Made by a program: the position numbers and the translations under genes. From the NCBI RefSeq assembly GCF_026914265.1, contig NC_069135.1:38955946-39019945 (forward strand): 64,000 nucleotides of DNA. Direction: 5' to 3'. Below, in pieces: positions 23,455-36,144 of the stretch. The notes under the pieces are model-generated. The model had not been told where the DNA came from. It ran no database searches and saw only the letters and a program-made list of their open reading frames with translations. Every line of letters begins with the position of its first letter. The stretch's first letter is position 1. The DNA is from Mya arenaria (lineage: Eukaryota; Mollusca; Bivalvia; Myida; Myidae).

Positions 23455-24760
23455 TATAAGACAAGTTCACGTATACGTACCAATTAGGCAAGTTCACGTA
23501 TACGTATCAATAAGACAAGTTCACATAAAGATACCAATTAGATAAGTTCACGTATACGTACCAATTAGACAAGTTCACGTATACGTACCAGTAAAATCAG
23601 TTCACATACACGTACCAATTAGATAAGTTCACCTATTCGTACCAATTAGATAAGTTCACGTATACGTACCAATTAGATAAGTTCACGTATACGTACCAAT
23701 AAGATAAGTTCACGTATACGTACCAATAAGATAAGTTCACGTAAACGTACCAATTAGATAAGTTCACGTATACGTACCAATAAGATAAATTCACGTATAC
23801 GTACCAATAAGATAAGTTAACGTATACGTACGAATAAGATAAGTTCACGTATACGTAATTATAAGCTAAGTACACGTATACGTATCAATAAGACATGTTC
23901 ACGTTTACGTACCGATTAGACAAGTTTACGTATACGTACCAATAAAACAAGTTCACGTATACGTACCAATTAGACAAATTCACATATACGTACCAACAAG
24001 TCAAGTTCAAGTATACCTACCAATTCGCCAAGTTCATGTAAACGTACAAATTAGACAAGTTAACGTATACGTGTCAATTCGACAAGTTCACGTTTACGTA
24101 TCAATAAGGCAAGTTCACGTATACATACCAATTGGACAAGTTCGCGTTACATATTAATTAGACAAGTTCAGGTATACGTACCAATAAGACAAGTTCAGGT
24201 ATGCGTACCAATAAGACAAGTTCACGTATACATACCAATTAGACAAGTTCACGTATACATACCAATTAGACAAGTTCACGTATACGTACCAATAAGACAA
24301 GTTCACGTATACGTACCAATTAGACAAGTTCACGTATACGTATCAATAAGACAAGTTCACGTATACGTACCAATAAGACAAGTTCACGTATACGTACCAT
24401 TTAGACAAGTTCACGTATACGTACCAATAAGACAAGTTCACGTATACATACCAATTAGACAAGCTCGCGTATACATATTAATTAGACAAGTTCACGTATA
24501 CATGCCAATTAGACAAGCTCGCGTATACATATTAATTAGACAAGTTCACATATACGTACCAATAAGACAAGTTCACGTATACGTACCGTATACGTACCAA
24601 AACTACAAGTTTACTTATGCGTACCAATTAGAAAAGTTTACGTATGCGTACCAATAAGACAAGTACACCTATACGTACCAATTAGACAAGTTCGCATAAC
24701 AATTAGACAAGTTCACGTATACGACCCAATTAGACAAGTCGACGTGGTAATGTAACGGTC
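23455..24760. repeat. 27-bp minisatellite, main array
   Basis: About 48 units of 'acgtatacgtaccaattaga' plus 'caagttc', alternating AATTAGACAAG and AATAAGA(C/T)AAG types. Every unit has the self-complementary ACGTATACGT. The minus-strand frame of 80 aa (YVYVNLS repeats) follows from the period being 9 codons. Not a gene. Confidence 0.95.
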
Positions 24761-24999
24761 CGCTGTAGGCGGCGGAGGTGCGTTCATAATAATATTCCGT
24801 ATAAAACGGAAGTACGTTCACACCGGATGTAAACTTGGTTGGTAATATACAAATTAGCATAGCCCGGGCTATGTGCGAATAGAGAAGTTAGTGTATATAA
24901 AGACCAGTGGACCCCTTCATGGTCGAGCATGCTTATCTCTGAAGGGATCTGCTGGTGTTTGTTTGGCTCGCACGTTACAGTGATATGACATGATAGAGT

Positions 25000-25205
25000 A
25001 TCAATTAGACATAATATAACGTCTTTAAACATGATCATGTCGAAAAGGACGATACGTTGGTTGGACATAATTCAAAGTAAGTTTGACAAGTCCATGTTGA
25101 TTATACATAATAATAACATGTTGGTAAGACATAATGACATCGCATTTAGACATGATTACATGTCTGTTAAACATAAAAGCATGTCATTAACACATTATAA
25201 CAGAA
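25000..25205. repeat. Decayed 21-bp minisatellite
   Basis: Units such as CATGTCGAAAAGGAC, AACATGTTGGTAAGACATAA and ACATGTCTGTTAAACATAAA are eroded forms of the 13.2-kb 21-mer. Together with the 27-bp array this repeats the layout at 13.2-13.9 kb. Confidence 0.6.
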
Positions 25206-25514
25206 GATGTCAGAATATAAGACAGTTGTGGCGTTCCATTATATATTTAGTCTCTGAGAGAGATCAATGATATAATCAAATTCACCGCAACCATCGAGAT
25301 GCAACTGTACGTATGACATTTTTTGTGATAACATTTCAATGCATACTTCCCCCAGTTCAGTTTTTTTTACTCTATTGCTCATCCATACGATCATTTTATT
25401 CATATATTCTCTTCAGTGCTCGCTGCTTTTCATCAATGAAATACGTCTCGTTAATATATCAATGTCAGTTGGAGTGTTATTTAAACTTAGTCTTTAGGCG
25501 ACTTTAAATTAATC

Positions 25515-25830
25515 TCTAGATTGTCATCCCCACCCGCCCCCTTTTGTTTCCGACGCCCTGTAATTTTTATTGACTCAAAAACAAATGTTGAACTGGAGTC
25601 TGTGTTTACGTATCGGTCCTTTTCTGTCCGGGAACGGCGTTAATTCATACCAGCCGGTGTCGATGTAAACATTCACATGTACAAAAGGAGAATTTTTAGT
25701 GGTTCCTCTTGAAACGCATATTTATGGTATCTTATGCAATAAGGAAGAGCTTGTACAAACATTAAACGCTGAAACAGTCATCTAAGAAAAATAAAAGAAA
25801 TGTAAATAAAGTTTTACCCTCCCCCCTCCC
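25515..25830 (-). repeat. Dispersed repeat E, inverted copy
   Basis: Reverse complement of 8636-8925, with the shared blocks GGAACGGCGTTAATTCATAC, GTGTCGATGT and TGAAACAGTCATCTAAG. One end is C-rich on this strand (CCCCACCCGCCCCC). No coding sequence recognised. Confidence 0.6.
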
Positions 25831-26334
25831 CCAACAAAAGGACGGAAATCTAGCAATTGATTAATATTGGCCTTATTACGCAATACGCAATACCTCTTAA
25901 ACAGGTTATATTTCTTTAATGCATGTGCATGAAATGATTTGTCTCTATTTTTGGATTCGTATTGAAGTAGAAAAGTGGATACAAGAAAGGCCAGCTAATG
26001 AGGTTTGGATTTTGTTTTATCACTTTTTTTTGCTGTTTTATTTCTTACCTTCATGCGTGCATATATATTTCATTTGTTCTCTATTTATTATGATTCACTT
26101 CTATAATTACGTAGAGTATAAGCTTTTAATGGTACATTCTTTCCATTGGTTTACCAAACAGTGTACTCAGTGTTGAGTTTATATGACAACATTTGCTCAG
26201 CCGTAGCGAATGATTGCATGTTAACCCCTTTGAAGATGTTTAAAGAGGCGATAACATCCACAAAATTTAATTGTTCTGCATTCATTTGATATATACAAGG
26301 TATAATATCATAATAACTTATGACTTTAAAGCTT

Positions 26335-26530
26335 TTTGCATAAATACTGCACTCTGAAATATTTACCGTGTTGACATTTTTGAATTAGCTAATTGTTGGA
26401 TAAATGTCTGGAAACCAGTAATGTCAGAGTGCTGATCAGCTCGCAGTTTCATATATACGTTCGAAAAAAGTAATGTGATATGGCTAAAAGCACTACTAAC
26501 GCTTTAAGAAAAAAATGAATTAAATTATAT
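26335..26530. mobile_element. Decayed palindromic MITE family A
   Basis: Recognisable by 'actgcactctgaaat', 'tctggaaaccagtaatgtcaga', 'agcactactaacgctttaag' in the same order as in the element at 40.9 kb and 59.5 kb. From 26530 to 27235 there is no supported gene. Confidence 0.5.
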
Positions 26531-27268
26531 TTTTTCTGTAATTTCGGTATCAACGAATAAAACTTTTATGAATATAGTGTGTATGTGTTGTCGTGAAAAA
26601 CAGAGAATCTGTTCCTAAAACAAATCAAGTCCATATGGTTGACAGCATACTAGGATTCTGCAATATATTTCTTTCAAACTTGTCTTGCAGTGAAACTTCG
26701 TCTTACTTATGCCCTGAAAATGCCTAAAACACCTGCCGTATTTTTCTGAAATATTATTTGGTATCCTAAGTTATTTCCTTATTGCTTTAAACAAATCCAA
26801 GCCTAATGCATTGTCACCATCAATACGTTAATAATATATATCGCTCTTGCATAGGTTTAGTTGCAATGTTGATATATTTATATGTAAATATAACACAAAC
26901 CACTTTTTTTACTTGTAATAAAATATGTTGTTTTGTTCTGTCCTGTTCTATAATATTTGACATTGTCACTTTTAGAGATTCTAGGAAATTACATTTGGTT
27001 GATCTTTAAATGAAATTCGTATCATTAAAGTATACTGACACAAATACATAACACCTACATACGACTTTTGTATATTGATGTTGTCTTGCTGAACTGTTTC
27101 AGTAACGCCGTCTTAATTTATTTTTAATTCAAGAAGTGTTCAAACAAATTTGATTGTAGTATACCGGCGTTATCTTCAGATTGCATGTATGCATCGATAG
27201 AGATATTAAACGTTTATGTGATTTCAAGAACCTGATATGTCTATAAAAACGTGCATGACGAATATAAC

Positions 27269-27601
27269 ATGAATTCACAATTGTACAATCTTCTATCGGA
27301 GGTAAACAAGATCAGTGTTAATACCCTGAAGAACATGATGAACATGGTGGGATGCATGGCCTTCTGGGTTCGTGAAGAAGTACACGAATACGATGAGGAC
27401 TTGGTCATGATTCTGAACTGTAAAACGGAACACACGTTTCAGAATCATATGGATGAGATGATCAGCACATTTGGCGCATACTTCATGTGTAGAAGAATTA
27501 CGGACTTGGAGAGCACCGCCGAAGAGTTGAAGAACAACAAGAGCAACCAGATTTTTGGATGTAACAACATATATTTGGTTGATGTGTATAATAATGTTTG
27601 A
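27269..27601 (+). CDS. Unrecognised 110-residue open frame
   Basis: From ATG 27269 (MNSQLYNLLSEVNKI) to TGA 27599. It stands out because the interval has more G and C and more codon-like composition than its surroundings, and it is rich in Met, Asn, Glu and Asp (FWVREEVHEYDEDLVMIL; TFGAYFMCRRITDLESTAEE). No family recognised and no flanking splice pair identified. Overlapping minus-strand frames (27293-27631) also exist, so it may be chance or a lone exon. Confidence 0.3.
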   Translation: MNSQLYNLLSEVNKISVNTLKNMMNMVGCMAFWVREEVHEYDEDLVMILNCKTEHTFQNHMDEMISTFGAYFMCRRITDLESTAEELKNNKSNQIFGCNNIYLVDVYNNV

Positions 27602-27604
27602 ATA

Positions 27605-28715
27605 ATCATGTCTTTTGTTGTTCGGACGCAACAGCGTGTCAAATTTACTGAAGGCCTAGTTACCTCTGCTTTGTTTCAGCTTATACAAATATTTAAGAAA
27701 ACATTTAAATTAGACAAATACGAAAGACTGGTGTTGACAAATTCAATATTTTTTTTTATTTCCTTGTCACAATTTTAACTTCACGAATTAATGAATTCAC
27801 GATTTAAACTGCACCATTTCAGGATTTAAACTTCACGGTTCCACATATTTTTTTCAGATATTAACGATTTCGACTTGAAAATTTCACGATTTCACGATCA
27901 TAACATCACAAGTTCACGAACTCGTGAAATCGTCAAGTTGAATTTATGAACTCGTGAAGTTGAACAATTATAAAGAGATAAATCATAAAATGTTGAAGTG
28001 TCACCATTGGTCTTTTGTAGAGACTGGATAAAAGGCTAAAACAAACTCATTGCAAATAGCAATTTAGAACAAAAAGACACTTAATTTGATAAAAATCATA
28101 TTGAATATTTTAAACAGTTTTGAATTTAAAGCCGTCGGGTATAGCAAAATAAAAACCTGATCAAATTGCTTTAGTAGAAAATGGTAATCAATATCGTTGT
28201 ATGCTCTTTATTATCATAAAGGAATAAACTCATATCTACTATCATATCAATCGAATACAAAAGTCACCCCGAAGCATAACCATTTTTAAAACATTCAATC
28301 ACTATAAGAGAAGAAGTGAACAAACGTCAACATTTGCGGCTGTGTTATAATACAAAACGTTTGAGCAATGATGACCAAAATGTTCTAACAAAAGAAAAAG
28401 CCAGATAAAAAAGCCTACCTACCTTACCTGTTTTAAAAACGGATGTAACCCTAACCAATTGTTTTTGGTTAAGGGCTTAGCCAGGTTTAAAACTGGACAT
28501 TGCAACGCACTCAAACGGCGGGTTGCATTTGAGAAAAGGACACAGACTATGAAGCACTTGAATATATATATAACATACATTGTACACAAAATCCAGAATA
28601 GCGTGTTTAAATGGTAACCAATAACCTTCAATTACCAAGTTTGTGAAGAGTGTTTGCATTGTTTATCATATAAGTTTAACTTAACATCATATTAACTTTT
28701 GTTTTGATAATCATT
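27605..28715. other. AT-rich stretch with TTCACGA/TCGTGAA motifs
   Basis: Between 27780 and 27965 the motifs TTCACGA and TCGTGAA recur in both orientations (for example GTTCACGAACTCGTGAA), giving local dyads. No gene or known element recognised. The rest to 28715 is plain AT-rich sequence. Confidence 0.4.
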
Positions 28716-28719
28716 AGCG

Positions 28720-29405
28720 CTGAAGACTGTGATGGTTAAAGGATGCATGGGTTTTAAACCATGTAAGATGTTTAAACATATATAATATTAGCATTGTTTT
28801 GATACTCATGAGCACTAGAGTCTGTGATGGTTGAAGGATGCTTGCGTTTATAACCACATATGTTTTTGTTAACATTACATGAACATGTTTAAATAATCCT
28901 GTGGAGGTTAAAGGATGCATGCGTTTATAACCACATATGTTTTTGTTAACATTACATGAACATGTTTAGATAATCCTGTGGAGGTTAAAGGATGCTTGCG
29001 TTTATAACCACATATGTTTTTGTTAACATTACATGAACATGTTTTGATATTCCTGTGGAGGTTAAAGGATGCATGCGTTTATAACCACATATGTTTTTGT
29101 TAACATTACATGAACATGTTTAGATAATCCTGTGCAGGTTAAAGGATGCATGCGTTTATAACCACATATGTTTTTGTTAACATTACATGAACATGTTTTG
29201 ATAACCCTGTGGAGGTTGAAGGATGCATGCGTTTATAACCACATATGTTTTTGTTAACATTACATGAACATGTTTAGATAACCCTGTAGAGGTTAAAGGA
29301 TACATGCGTTTATAACCACATATGTTTTTGTTAACATTACATGAACATGTTTAGATAATCCTGTGTAGGTTAAAGGATACATGCGTTTATAACCACATAA
29401 GTTTT
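28720..29405. repeat. 77-bp minisatellite
   Basis: Nine units, the central ones nearly identical (CCTGTGGAGGTTAAAGGATG, then CATGCGTTTATAACCACATA, then TGTTTTTGTTAACATTACAT). The period is 77 at 28898, 28975 and on. Outer units are more diverged. It is not a multiple of three, and no long frames result. From 29405 to 30065 nothing recognisable. Confidence 0.95.
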
Positions 29406-30065
29406 TAACATATAACATATATAATATGAGCACACCATCCTGCAAATTTTAAAGGCTGAATGCATGAGCAAAATGTTGCTTTTTAAATGGATAAGGCGCG
29501 GTACCCTGTCTAGCTCACAGTTTGTTTAGTGGATTTAAAAATAAATGAAAAAAAACAACACACGAAACACAGTCTATCTTTCTTCATAGAGAAAGTTCAT
29601 TTTGTTTCAATGTACCAATCCAGATGTGCAGACCTGCTAGATGTGCAAACAGTAGTACATACACGCGAATTTTAGTGCAAAGCGTTCTTTAACATATGAA
29701 CACTTTTGAAGCTGTGTATTAGAAAGTGGAATATACTGATACTATTTAAACATGATAAAGATCGTTAAAATACAGTTTGTGCTATTTGGCGACTGAATAA
29801 ACACTACGGTAAATATTGTTTTATTATGATAATGCAATGATTCAACCAGTCTGAAACCACATAGATGATTTCTTATTGTCAGACAGCAGTATTAAGACGA
29901 GTGAAAAAAGTCTAACTTAATATGAGTGTGTTTTACAGACTCTCATTTTGAGTCAGATATACTCACATTTCAAACATAATACAGCTGCCTTTGTTATTTT
30001 AAGGTAACACATGGTTTTGTTAGGATAACATCCTTTTCAAAAACAAGTGGGGTTCGTAGGCTATT

Positions 30066-31370
30066 GTACGAGGGCCATTAAAAATACGTGGACATTGTTG
30101 AATTTAAGTTTTCTCAACGTCCGATCATTACCAAATTTTGCTGAAATACTTTTAAAAGTATTTTGAAATTACAATATATTCTTTTGTAGAGATAAATTCA
30201 AAAATTTTAGTATAAAAGATCGCTATAGTAACCAACGATCAGGTAGTACGGCGCACGTCACAAATATGTCCTTTATCAAAAAGTGGTATATTTCAAAGGT
30301 CTATATTTTTCGAAAATGGCGGGATAACGTCACGAAAATTCTTAAATAAGCGTATTGACGTTACTACATCTTCCATACAAAATTGTGATGTAATACTTGC
30401 AACCGTTGTTGAGTTAGTGTTTATCGCAATAGAATATTGAGTTTTCTTAATACTCGCCATAATATAGGAAAAACGCCTTCACAAACAAGGAATATGCTGA
30501 AAGAAGCCCATATAAAGCCTAAAGTTTTGTCGTGCACTTGTGTTTAAATGGCACAAGCGTTTTACTGATGTAAGAACATCCGTAGAAGACGATTCCGGAC
30601 GCGGAAGAAAAAAGAAGATAACGGAAAACTTGATAAGCAACGTCAGTGACGCCATTGAAAAAGCCAGACGACAAAACGTTGTGGACATATCACAACAAGT
30701 AGGTGTTAGCGTTGATACTGTACACACAATTTTAACTGAACATCTGATTTTGCGAAGAGTTTTGGCAAGATGGATACCACGGCTATTGTCTGAAAAAAAG
30801 GAAAAGCGCGTGCGTCTGTCAAGGTCATTTCTAAGGCGCCACACCAGGGAAGGAAACGACTTCATCAACCGGATCGTAACCACAGAGGAGACTTGGCTGT
30901 ACCATTTTGATCCAGAACAACAATCATCTGCATGGAAACGGAAATCATCGCCGTCTCTGCTGAAACCAAAGGTCCCGAAGTCATCCCGAAAGAACATGTT
31001 CATATTCGTTATGGATATCCGCGGGATGCTTCTTGTGCATGCAGCATCCGTTGGACAGACGGTGAATGATGAATATTATTCAAAGGTTATAATGGTTTAT
31101 TTTTTACATCAGTTATCATTAAAATGTTACTTAATTAAATTAATTAAATTTAAAAACATCTTCAGTTAAATTATAAAAAATAATGAAAATAAATTTGTGA
31201 TTCCTGGACGCTGATTTGATACCACAGACAAACTGAAGTAAACAACAAGAGCTATTGTTGCTAAATTAAAGCCGGAGTGGTACAGGGAAGTTTTTGCCGA
31301 ATGGCTGCGACGACACCAGGCGTTGTATTGATTGTAACAGCGAATATTTTGAAAAGAGTTGATACACTTT
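30066..31370 (+). mobile_element. Decayed mariner (Tc1/mariner) transposon
   Basis: The left end TACGAGGGCCATTAAAAATA resembles mariner termini; the matching right end was not found. The transposase-like frame 30540-31169 contains the mariner block FKWHKRFTD, a helix-turn-helix region (DISQQVGVSVDTVHTILTEH), RVLARWIPRLL, and IVTTEETWLYHFDPEQQSS. The first catalytic Asp of the usual GDETW motif reads TEETW. After VNDEYYSKV the frame runs into non-transposase sequence. A C-terminal piece (KPEWYREVFAEWLRRHQ, then in a shifted frame RCIDCNSEYFEKS) follows at 31270-31365. There is another frame break near 30535. The second and third catalytic Asp are absent, so the element is inactive. Confidence 0.8.
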
Positions 31371-33010
31371 GTGTCGTGTGACGTCGGTGACGTTCTGTGA
31401 TTAATACTGTGCGCCGTGGTATGTACATGTGCATATGTTATCTTGCAGCAGCGGTGAAAACAACGATTTTGATGAAATCTCGTGTATTAAATAAGTACAT
31501 GTAGTTCTGCGTTATATTCACTGCGTTCACCCCCCCCCCCCATTCTTACCAACTGACTATAAAAACGGTAGGATCGGCGCCTTTCGTAAACCTTTCGAGC
31601 AAAATGTATTTATTAGGCCTAACAACAGTAATGAAAATGCTATAAAGGCACAAACGAAAGCTATACGACGTATCATATGATTTAAGTGTATATTATAATG
31701 AAAAAAATACCAAAAATATGTTATTGAAATAATCTCAAATTCAGCATGACTAACAAATGAATACATTTTTCTTTGTTTTGTCTAGCTAAGTAATAACAAT
31801 GCATACACAGTTTCTCACGATCAGATAGCATCTTGTGGGAAACAATAGACCATTTAGTGATATTGAACTTCTTTTATTGAAATCAAAATACGTCGGAAAT
31901 AAATGTTGACAACATTCGCATTGTTATCCATCCACATTATAATCATTTTTAAGTACTGTTGTATGTTTCCATGGAATATTCTATTTTAATAGTTATTACG
32001 TAAAATGTAGATGGCATGAAGTAAATCATTAATGATTAAGAATGGGTCAAGTAAGCGTAGCGACTACACCCTTCTAAGTCATTAAGATATAACTTGAGGT
32101 CATCTACCTGAATAAGAATACAACCTCATTGGCTTGTCAACACATAATCTGACGTAGGGATTGTGTATTGGATGAGTGGCAGTGGGCGAACCTTTAAACA
32201 CCCGCGAAAGTTAAAATTCTTAAGTTTAGTATATAATGATCTCCTTTCTATGGTATTATTCTAATTTAAATGTGACAACCAGGTTATATCAATACTTATT
32301 AAAATAAATGAGTAAGACTAACTTGCATTCTAATGTTGCAGTGTCTACTTGGGTTAACATACCCAAACTTCCCCACACAAACGGTTTTGTGGCACACACG
32401 ATATATTTCTTAAATGATAAAATTCTGATATCTCCTTGTCATTATGATCGTCATGCTTGAATATCATATACTCAAATGTCATTTTCTAAAATGTTACAAA
32501 ATTAATGGTCTGATGTTGTCTTTAATTTGAACAAGCATTTTAGATTGTTTGAAGTTTAACTAGAGATTTGTAATAGATATAGTTTTTTCTTCTAAAATAA
32601 GAAAACTACAGCTTTAAAACGTTTAGATATTTAACAAATTTTATAACATTATCAGAAAAAGAGACAAAGTTGGAGTGGCATGTGACATTAAGTGCGCCAA
32701 GCTAGAAAGCAAGTGATAATTATTGTGCGTGTTTAATATGGGTTAAATTTTTATAGAAGACTTCAGTATGATAACTTATCATTGTATCTCAAACAAAAGG
32801 GGATATGAAAATGATTTAAAGTAGAAATATTGAATAAGGAGCATTTGTCAGATAAGGTTGAAGTCGGAAACAGTTTACTATCGCAGATCAAATTGTTTCG
32901 CGTACGTATATTGTGGAATATTTTAATGTAGAAACACATAAAAAAGTACTTGATTGATACTGCCATGTAATCTCTTCCTATAAACCTAAGTGTTAATTCA
33001 TATTTTCCAG
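31371..33010. other. AT-rich stretch, probably intron of the downstream membrane gene
   Basis: No coding sequence supported. It contains a C-run at 31532-31541 and ends in the TTTTCCAG acceptor of the exon at 33011. Upstream exons of that gene were not found here and may lie before it or within long introns. Confidence 0.4.
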
Positions 33011-35470
33011 ACGTGAAATGGAAGTTTTGGGACCAGATTTTCGGGAGTGTTTTCGCCTTTACGGTCAGTACAAGGTCTGCCCGGACAACACGTGTTTACA
33101 CGAAAATGAAACCTGTCGTAAGTGGAAGTTTGAAGTTTTATAATAATAAAACAATAATACAAATATTAACATTTAATCTGAAAGTTGGCAAGAGAATGGC
33201 AACAATGGGACTGACAGTTAATGCTGACAAACGACGATCGATGTTTCAAAAACGACTTTCGTCGTATGCAAAGGTCACTCCTGCTTTCTCATTTATCGAC
33301 GATGTCACTAGTTGGCCATTGATACATTTTGCAACAATTTCAGTGTTCTTTCCCGACCAGAATTTCCAAAAAAGTTGTGCTGACCTTTTGATACTTTCAC
33401 CTGTGTTTCTTACCACGTGACATCCACGTAGGTACTTGTACATTATATATCGTTTCATTGTGATAGTCTAATATATTGGCTGGGTATTTTTTTCGGATTT
33501 GTTCAGTTAAGAAACGAGCTTTATCTTTCTCTTGGAATGTTTGGTAGGTTTGAAGTCATGGTAAGCATTCAAATGTCAAGCCCATTGTCACGCCTACACC
33601 CACATTTCTGTGTATGGGCTAATTTTAACTATAGAGTTTTTAGCTAGATCTATTCTATTCACACACTGATAACGAGGTGTCCTAAGAAATTGACTGAATT
33701 GTTGAACAAAGATTATTTTTTTCCGGTTAAAGTAATGCATTCTTGGAGACAGGTTACTTTTACTTACAAGGCAGCAATCCCCAAAAGTTTTGAAGTGCTA
33801 CTTCTACTCGTTTTTGCACCCGACCATTAGCTTTTGGAACGTTGCAGGGTTCTTACCGACCGGCATCTTCACATATTATTTAAGGCCATAATACCAATTT
33901 TAGTATTTGTTGTTTAACTGACAGTTGCTTAATAACATTCTTTACTCTACATTATCTTTCCGACATCAACATCTTTTGATGTTAACTTCTTCATAACTCC
34001 AGTTATTGAGAATATCTCCTATTATGTCACTATTTCAGATTAACTTGCAGCAATATAATTGCAGTAAGATAACCTGTTAAAGTTCGTGTTTCGTGTATCA
34101 TGAGACTCAAAACTCGCTTAAAAGTGCCAAGAACTGCCACCTGTTACCTTTTTTAGATGTACAACATTAACAGGTTATCTAGTTTTGGTTTGCGAACTCA
34201 ACTTAATAAGTAACATAATAACTGATTAACAAGATAAGATTCGTTTAACCGATTATCTATCAATGCACTTTTGGCTTTTAACAATAGCTGGTTGTCTAGT
34301 TATAAAGTTCAAAATATCTAAGTGCTTCAAAGCAAGGTTGCAAGGACATTTTTAAGTAATGACAATATTTGAGAAATTAAGACACTAGAGCATTTTCTGA
34401 AAAGGGGAGAAAAACATTATCTGAATATCCACAAAAAATGCTCAAAAAACTTACCAAGTAGAATAGTACTCATAGTTATATAACCTTTTAGAATTATGAA
34501 TTAGGTCATATACACAACAGATATCTCCACGGAGGCTTTACAGACCGGAAGCGCGGCGGGGAACTCAATGGCGTTCGTGGTAACGATTTCTTCCTTATGC
34601 GTGTTCCTCTGCCTCGCCGTGGCTGCCATGTTTGTTGTCTTCTTCGCCAGAAGAACCGGAAGTCTGAAATCTGAGGAGTCAAACTCAGGTAAGAAAAGCA
34701 ATAAACAATCATTCATAGCCTTTTCAGTACAAAAGCTTAATCATAACAACCGAATATTATACTTTAACAATTGGAAACATGTTATTTCATCATTGTAAGT
34801 CTGATAAAAGATGACGAATGTTAAAAAGCCATGCAACTTAGCATTATTTATTAATTCCACAGCGACTGAACCATTACGGAAGTGTTACATTTCGGAATCC
34901 TCGGACAGCCGAGATTACAGCGACCGATTTCCGGTACGGGCAAAAATTTACTACTGGATGTGCGAATCTTCAGAAGAAAATAGCAAAGGCTATTTAATCT
35001 ACAATCCATTACCGGAGAGAAATGACTTCTTTGCAACTGAGAATGAAAATCACCAGGCTTCCAGTGTGTTCAAACGCAACAGCGATGACAATGATTCTCA
35101 AAAAGAAATTCTCATTGGTGGAAATGCAGAATTAAATGACCCTCACCGCAATGAAATATCACCTGAACTTATCGGTTTGGGGGAGTATACTTTCAAACCA
35201 AGATTAAAGTATACCAACTGCAATGAAATACTATTCACTGACAAGCATGAGAAAGACAAATTGTATGTGATAAACAGTTACAAGCATTGCTCTGGGAAAA
35301 GTATTAATCCTGGAAGTTTGACTTTTGACACCGATCCTAAACAGTTCTCCTGTAAATTTGCAAACGATGTTCTGTGTTCTTCTACTCCAAGACAGGGTTC
35401 TAAGCACATGTCATTACATACCATGAACACTCCCTCCATAGACAGCTTAATTACAGATGTTAATGTATAG
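33011..35470 (+). CDS. Unrecognised single-pass membrane protein, last three exons
   Basis: Exons: 33011-33117, 34521-34688, 34863-35470. All junctions are GT-AG and in phase (in 2/out 1, in 1/out 1, in 1/stop). Exon A encodes a Cys-rich ectodomain end: REMEVLGPDFRECFRLYGQY, then KVCPDNTCLHENETC. Exon B encodes HISTEALQTGSAAGNSM, then a membrane helix (AFVVTISSLCVFLCLAVAAM, FVVFFA) and an RR stop-transfer. Exon C encodes a cytoplasmic tail of about 200 residues (ATEPLRKCYISESSDSRDYS to IDSLITDVNV), Ser/Asp/Asn-rich with several Tyr, and no domain I recognise. Predicted type I topology. The 5' exons with the signal peptide are not identified. The longer frame 33013-33420 is a different frame across the donor and is not favoured. 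Confidence 0.65.
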
Positions 35471-36030
35471 TCCAAGGTACTAGGCTTATGTTATTGTCGG
35501 GCATGAAAACTCTTTCTATGAAGAGCGCAATCACAGATGCTATAGTCTAGTCCAAGATGCTTGCCATAAGTCAATGCCCACCACAAACAATTATCTAATG
35601 GACAGCTTGATTACAGATGTCATTGCCGACACAACCAATCCTTTAATGGACAGCATAATTACAGATGTTAATGTATAATGCAAGTGCTAGACACATTTTA
35701 TTGTCAGCCATGAACATGTTTTAATGGACAGCTTTACTACAGATGTTCAAGTCCAGACCAAGACGCCAGGCATATGTCATTGCCAAATATGAGCACTCAT
35801 TTCATGTACAACTTAATTGCAGATGTTAATGTATCGTGCAAGATGCTAGACAAATGCCATTGTTAACCATGAACATTTAATAGAGAGCTTGATTACAGAT
35901 GTTCAAGTTCTGACTTAGGTGCTAGGCATAAGTCATTGCCAACGATGAACACTCATGCCATGGACAGTTCATTTACATGTTGAGGTCTAGTCCAAGGCGC
36001 AAGGAGTGTGTCATTGCCAAACATGAACAA
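35395..36030 (+). repeat. Tandem array of about 77-81 bp that starts inside the last exon
   Basis: The 3' coding end (from GCACATGTCATTACATACCA through AGCTTAATTACAGATGTTAA to the stop at 35468-35470) is repeated downstream. 'tacagatgt'-type motifs occur near 35449, 35530, 35611, 35659, 35740, 35817, 35894 and 35970. About eight units, diverged, spaced about 76-81 bp with one short step of 48. The first unit is coding; the others would form the 3' UTR or lie beyond the gene. Confidence 0.8.
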
Positions 36031-36144
36031 TGACGCATGGTTGTATTATTTTCAACAATTACTTAAAATTTCTTCTGCTGATATGTCTGGTAAACAAAAC
36101 GGGGGTTCACAAGAAGATTTAAAAACAATAATCTATTGAGAAGT

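Noticed and set aside
23455-24760. Regular 27-bp repeats resembling a CRISPR array
   Set aside because: There are no unique spacers: the units are head-to-tail and diverged, in a eukaryotic context without cas genes.
33013-33420. 135-aa open frame
   Set aside because: It crosses a good GTAAGT donor at 33118. The alternative frame gives a Cys-rich peptide that joins the next exons in phase.
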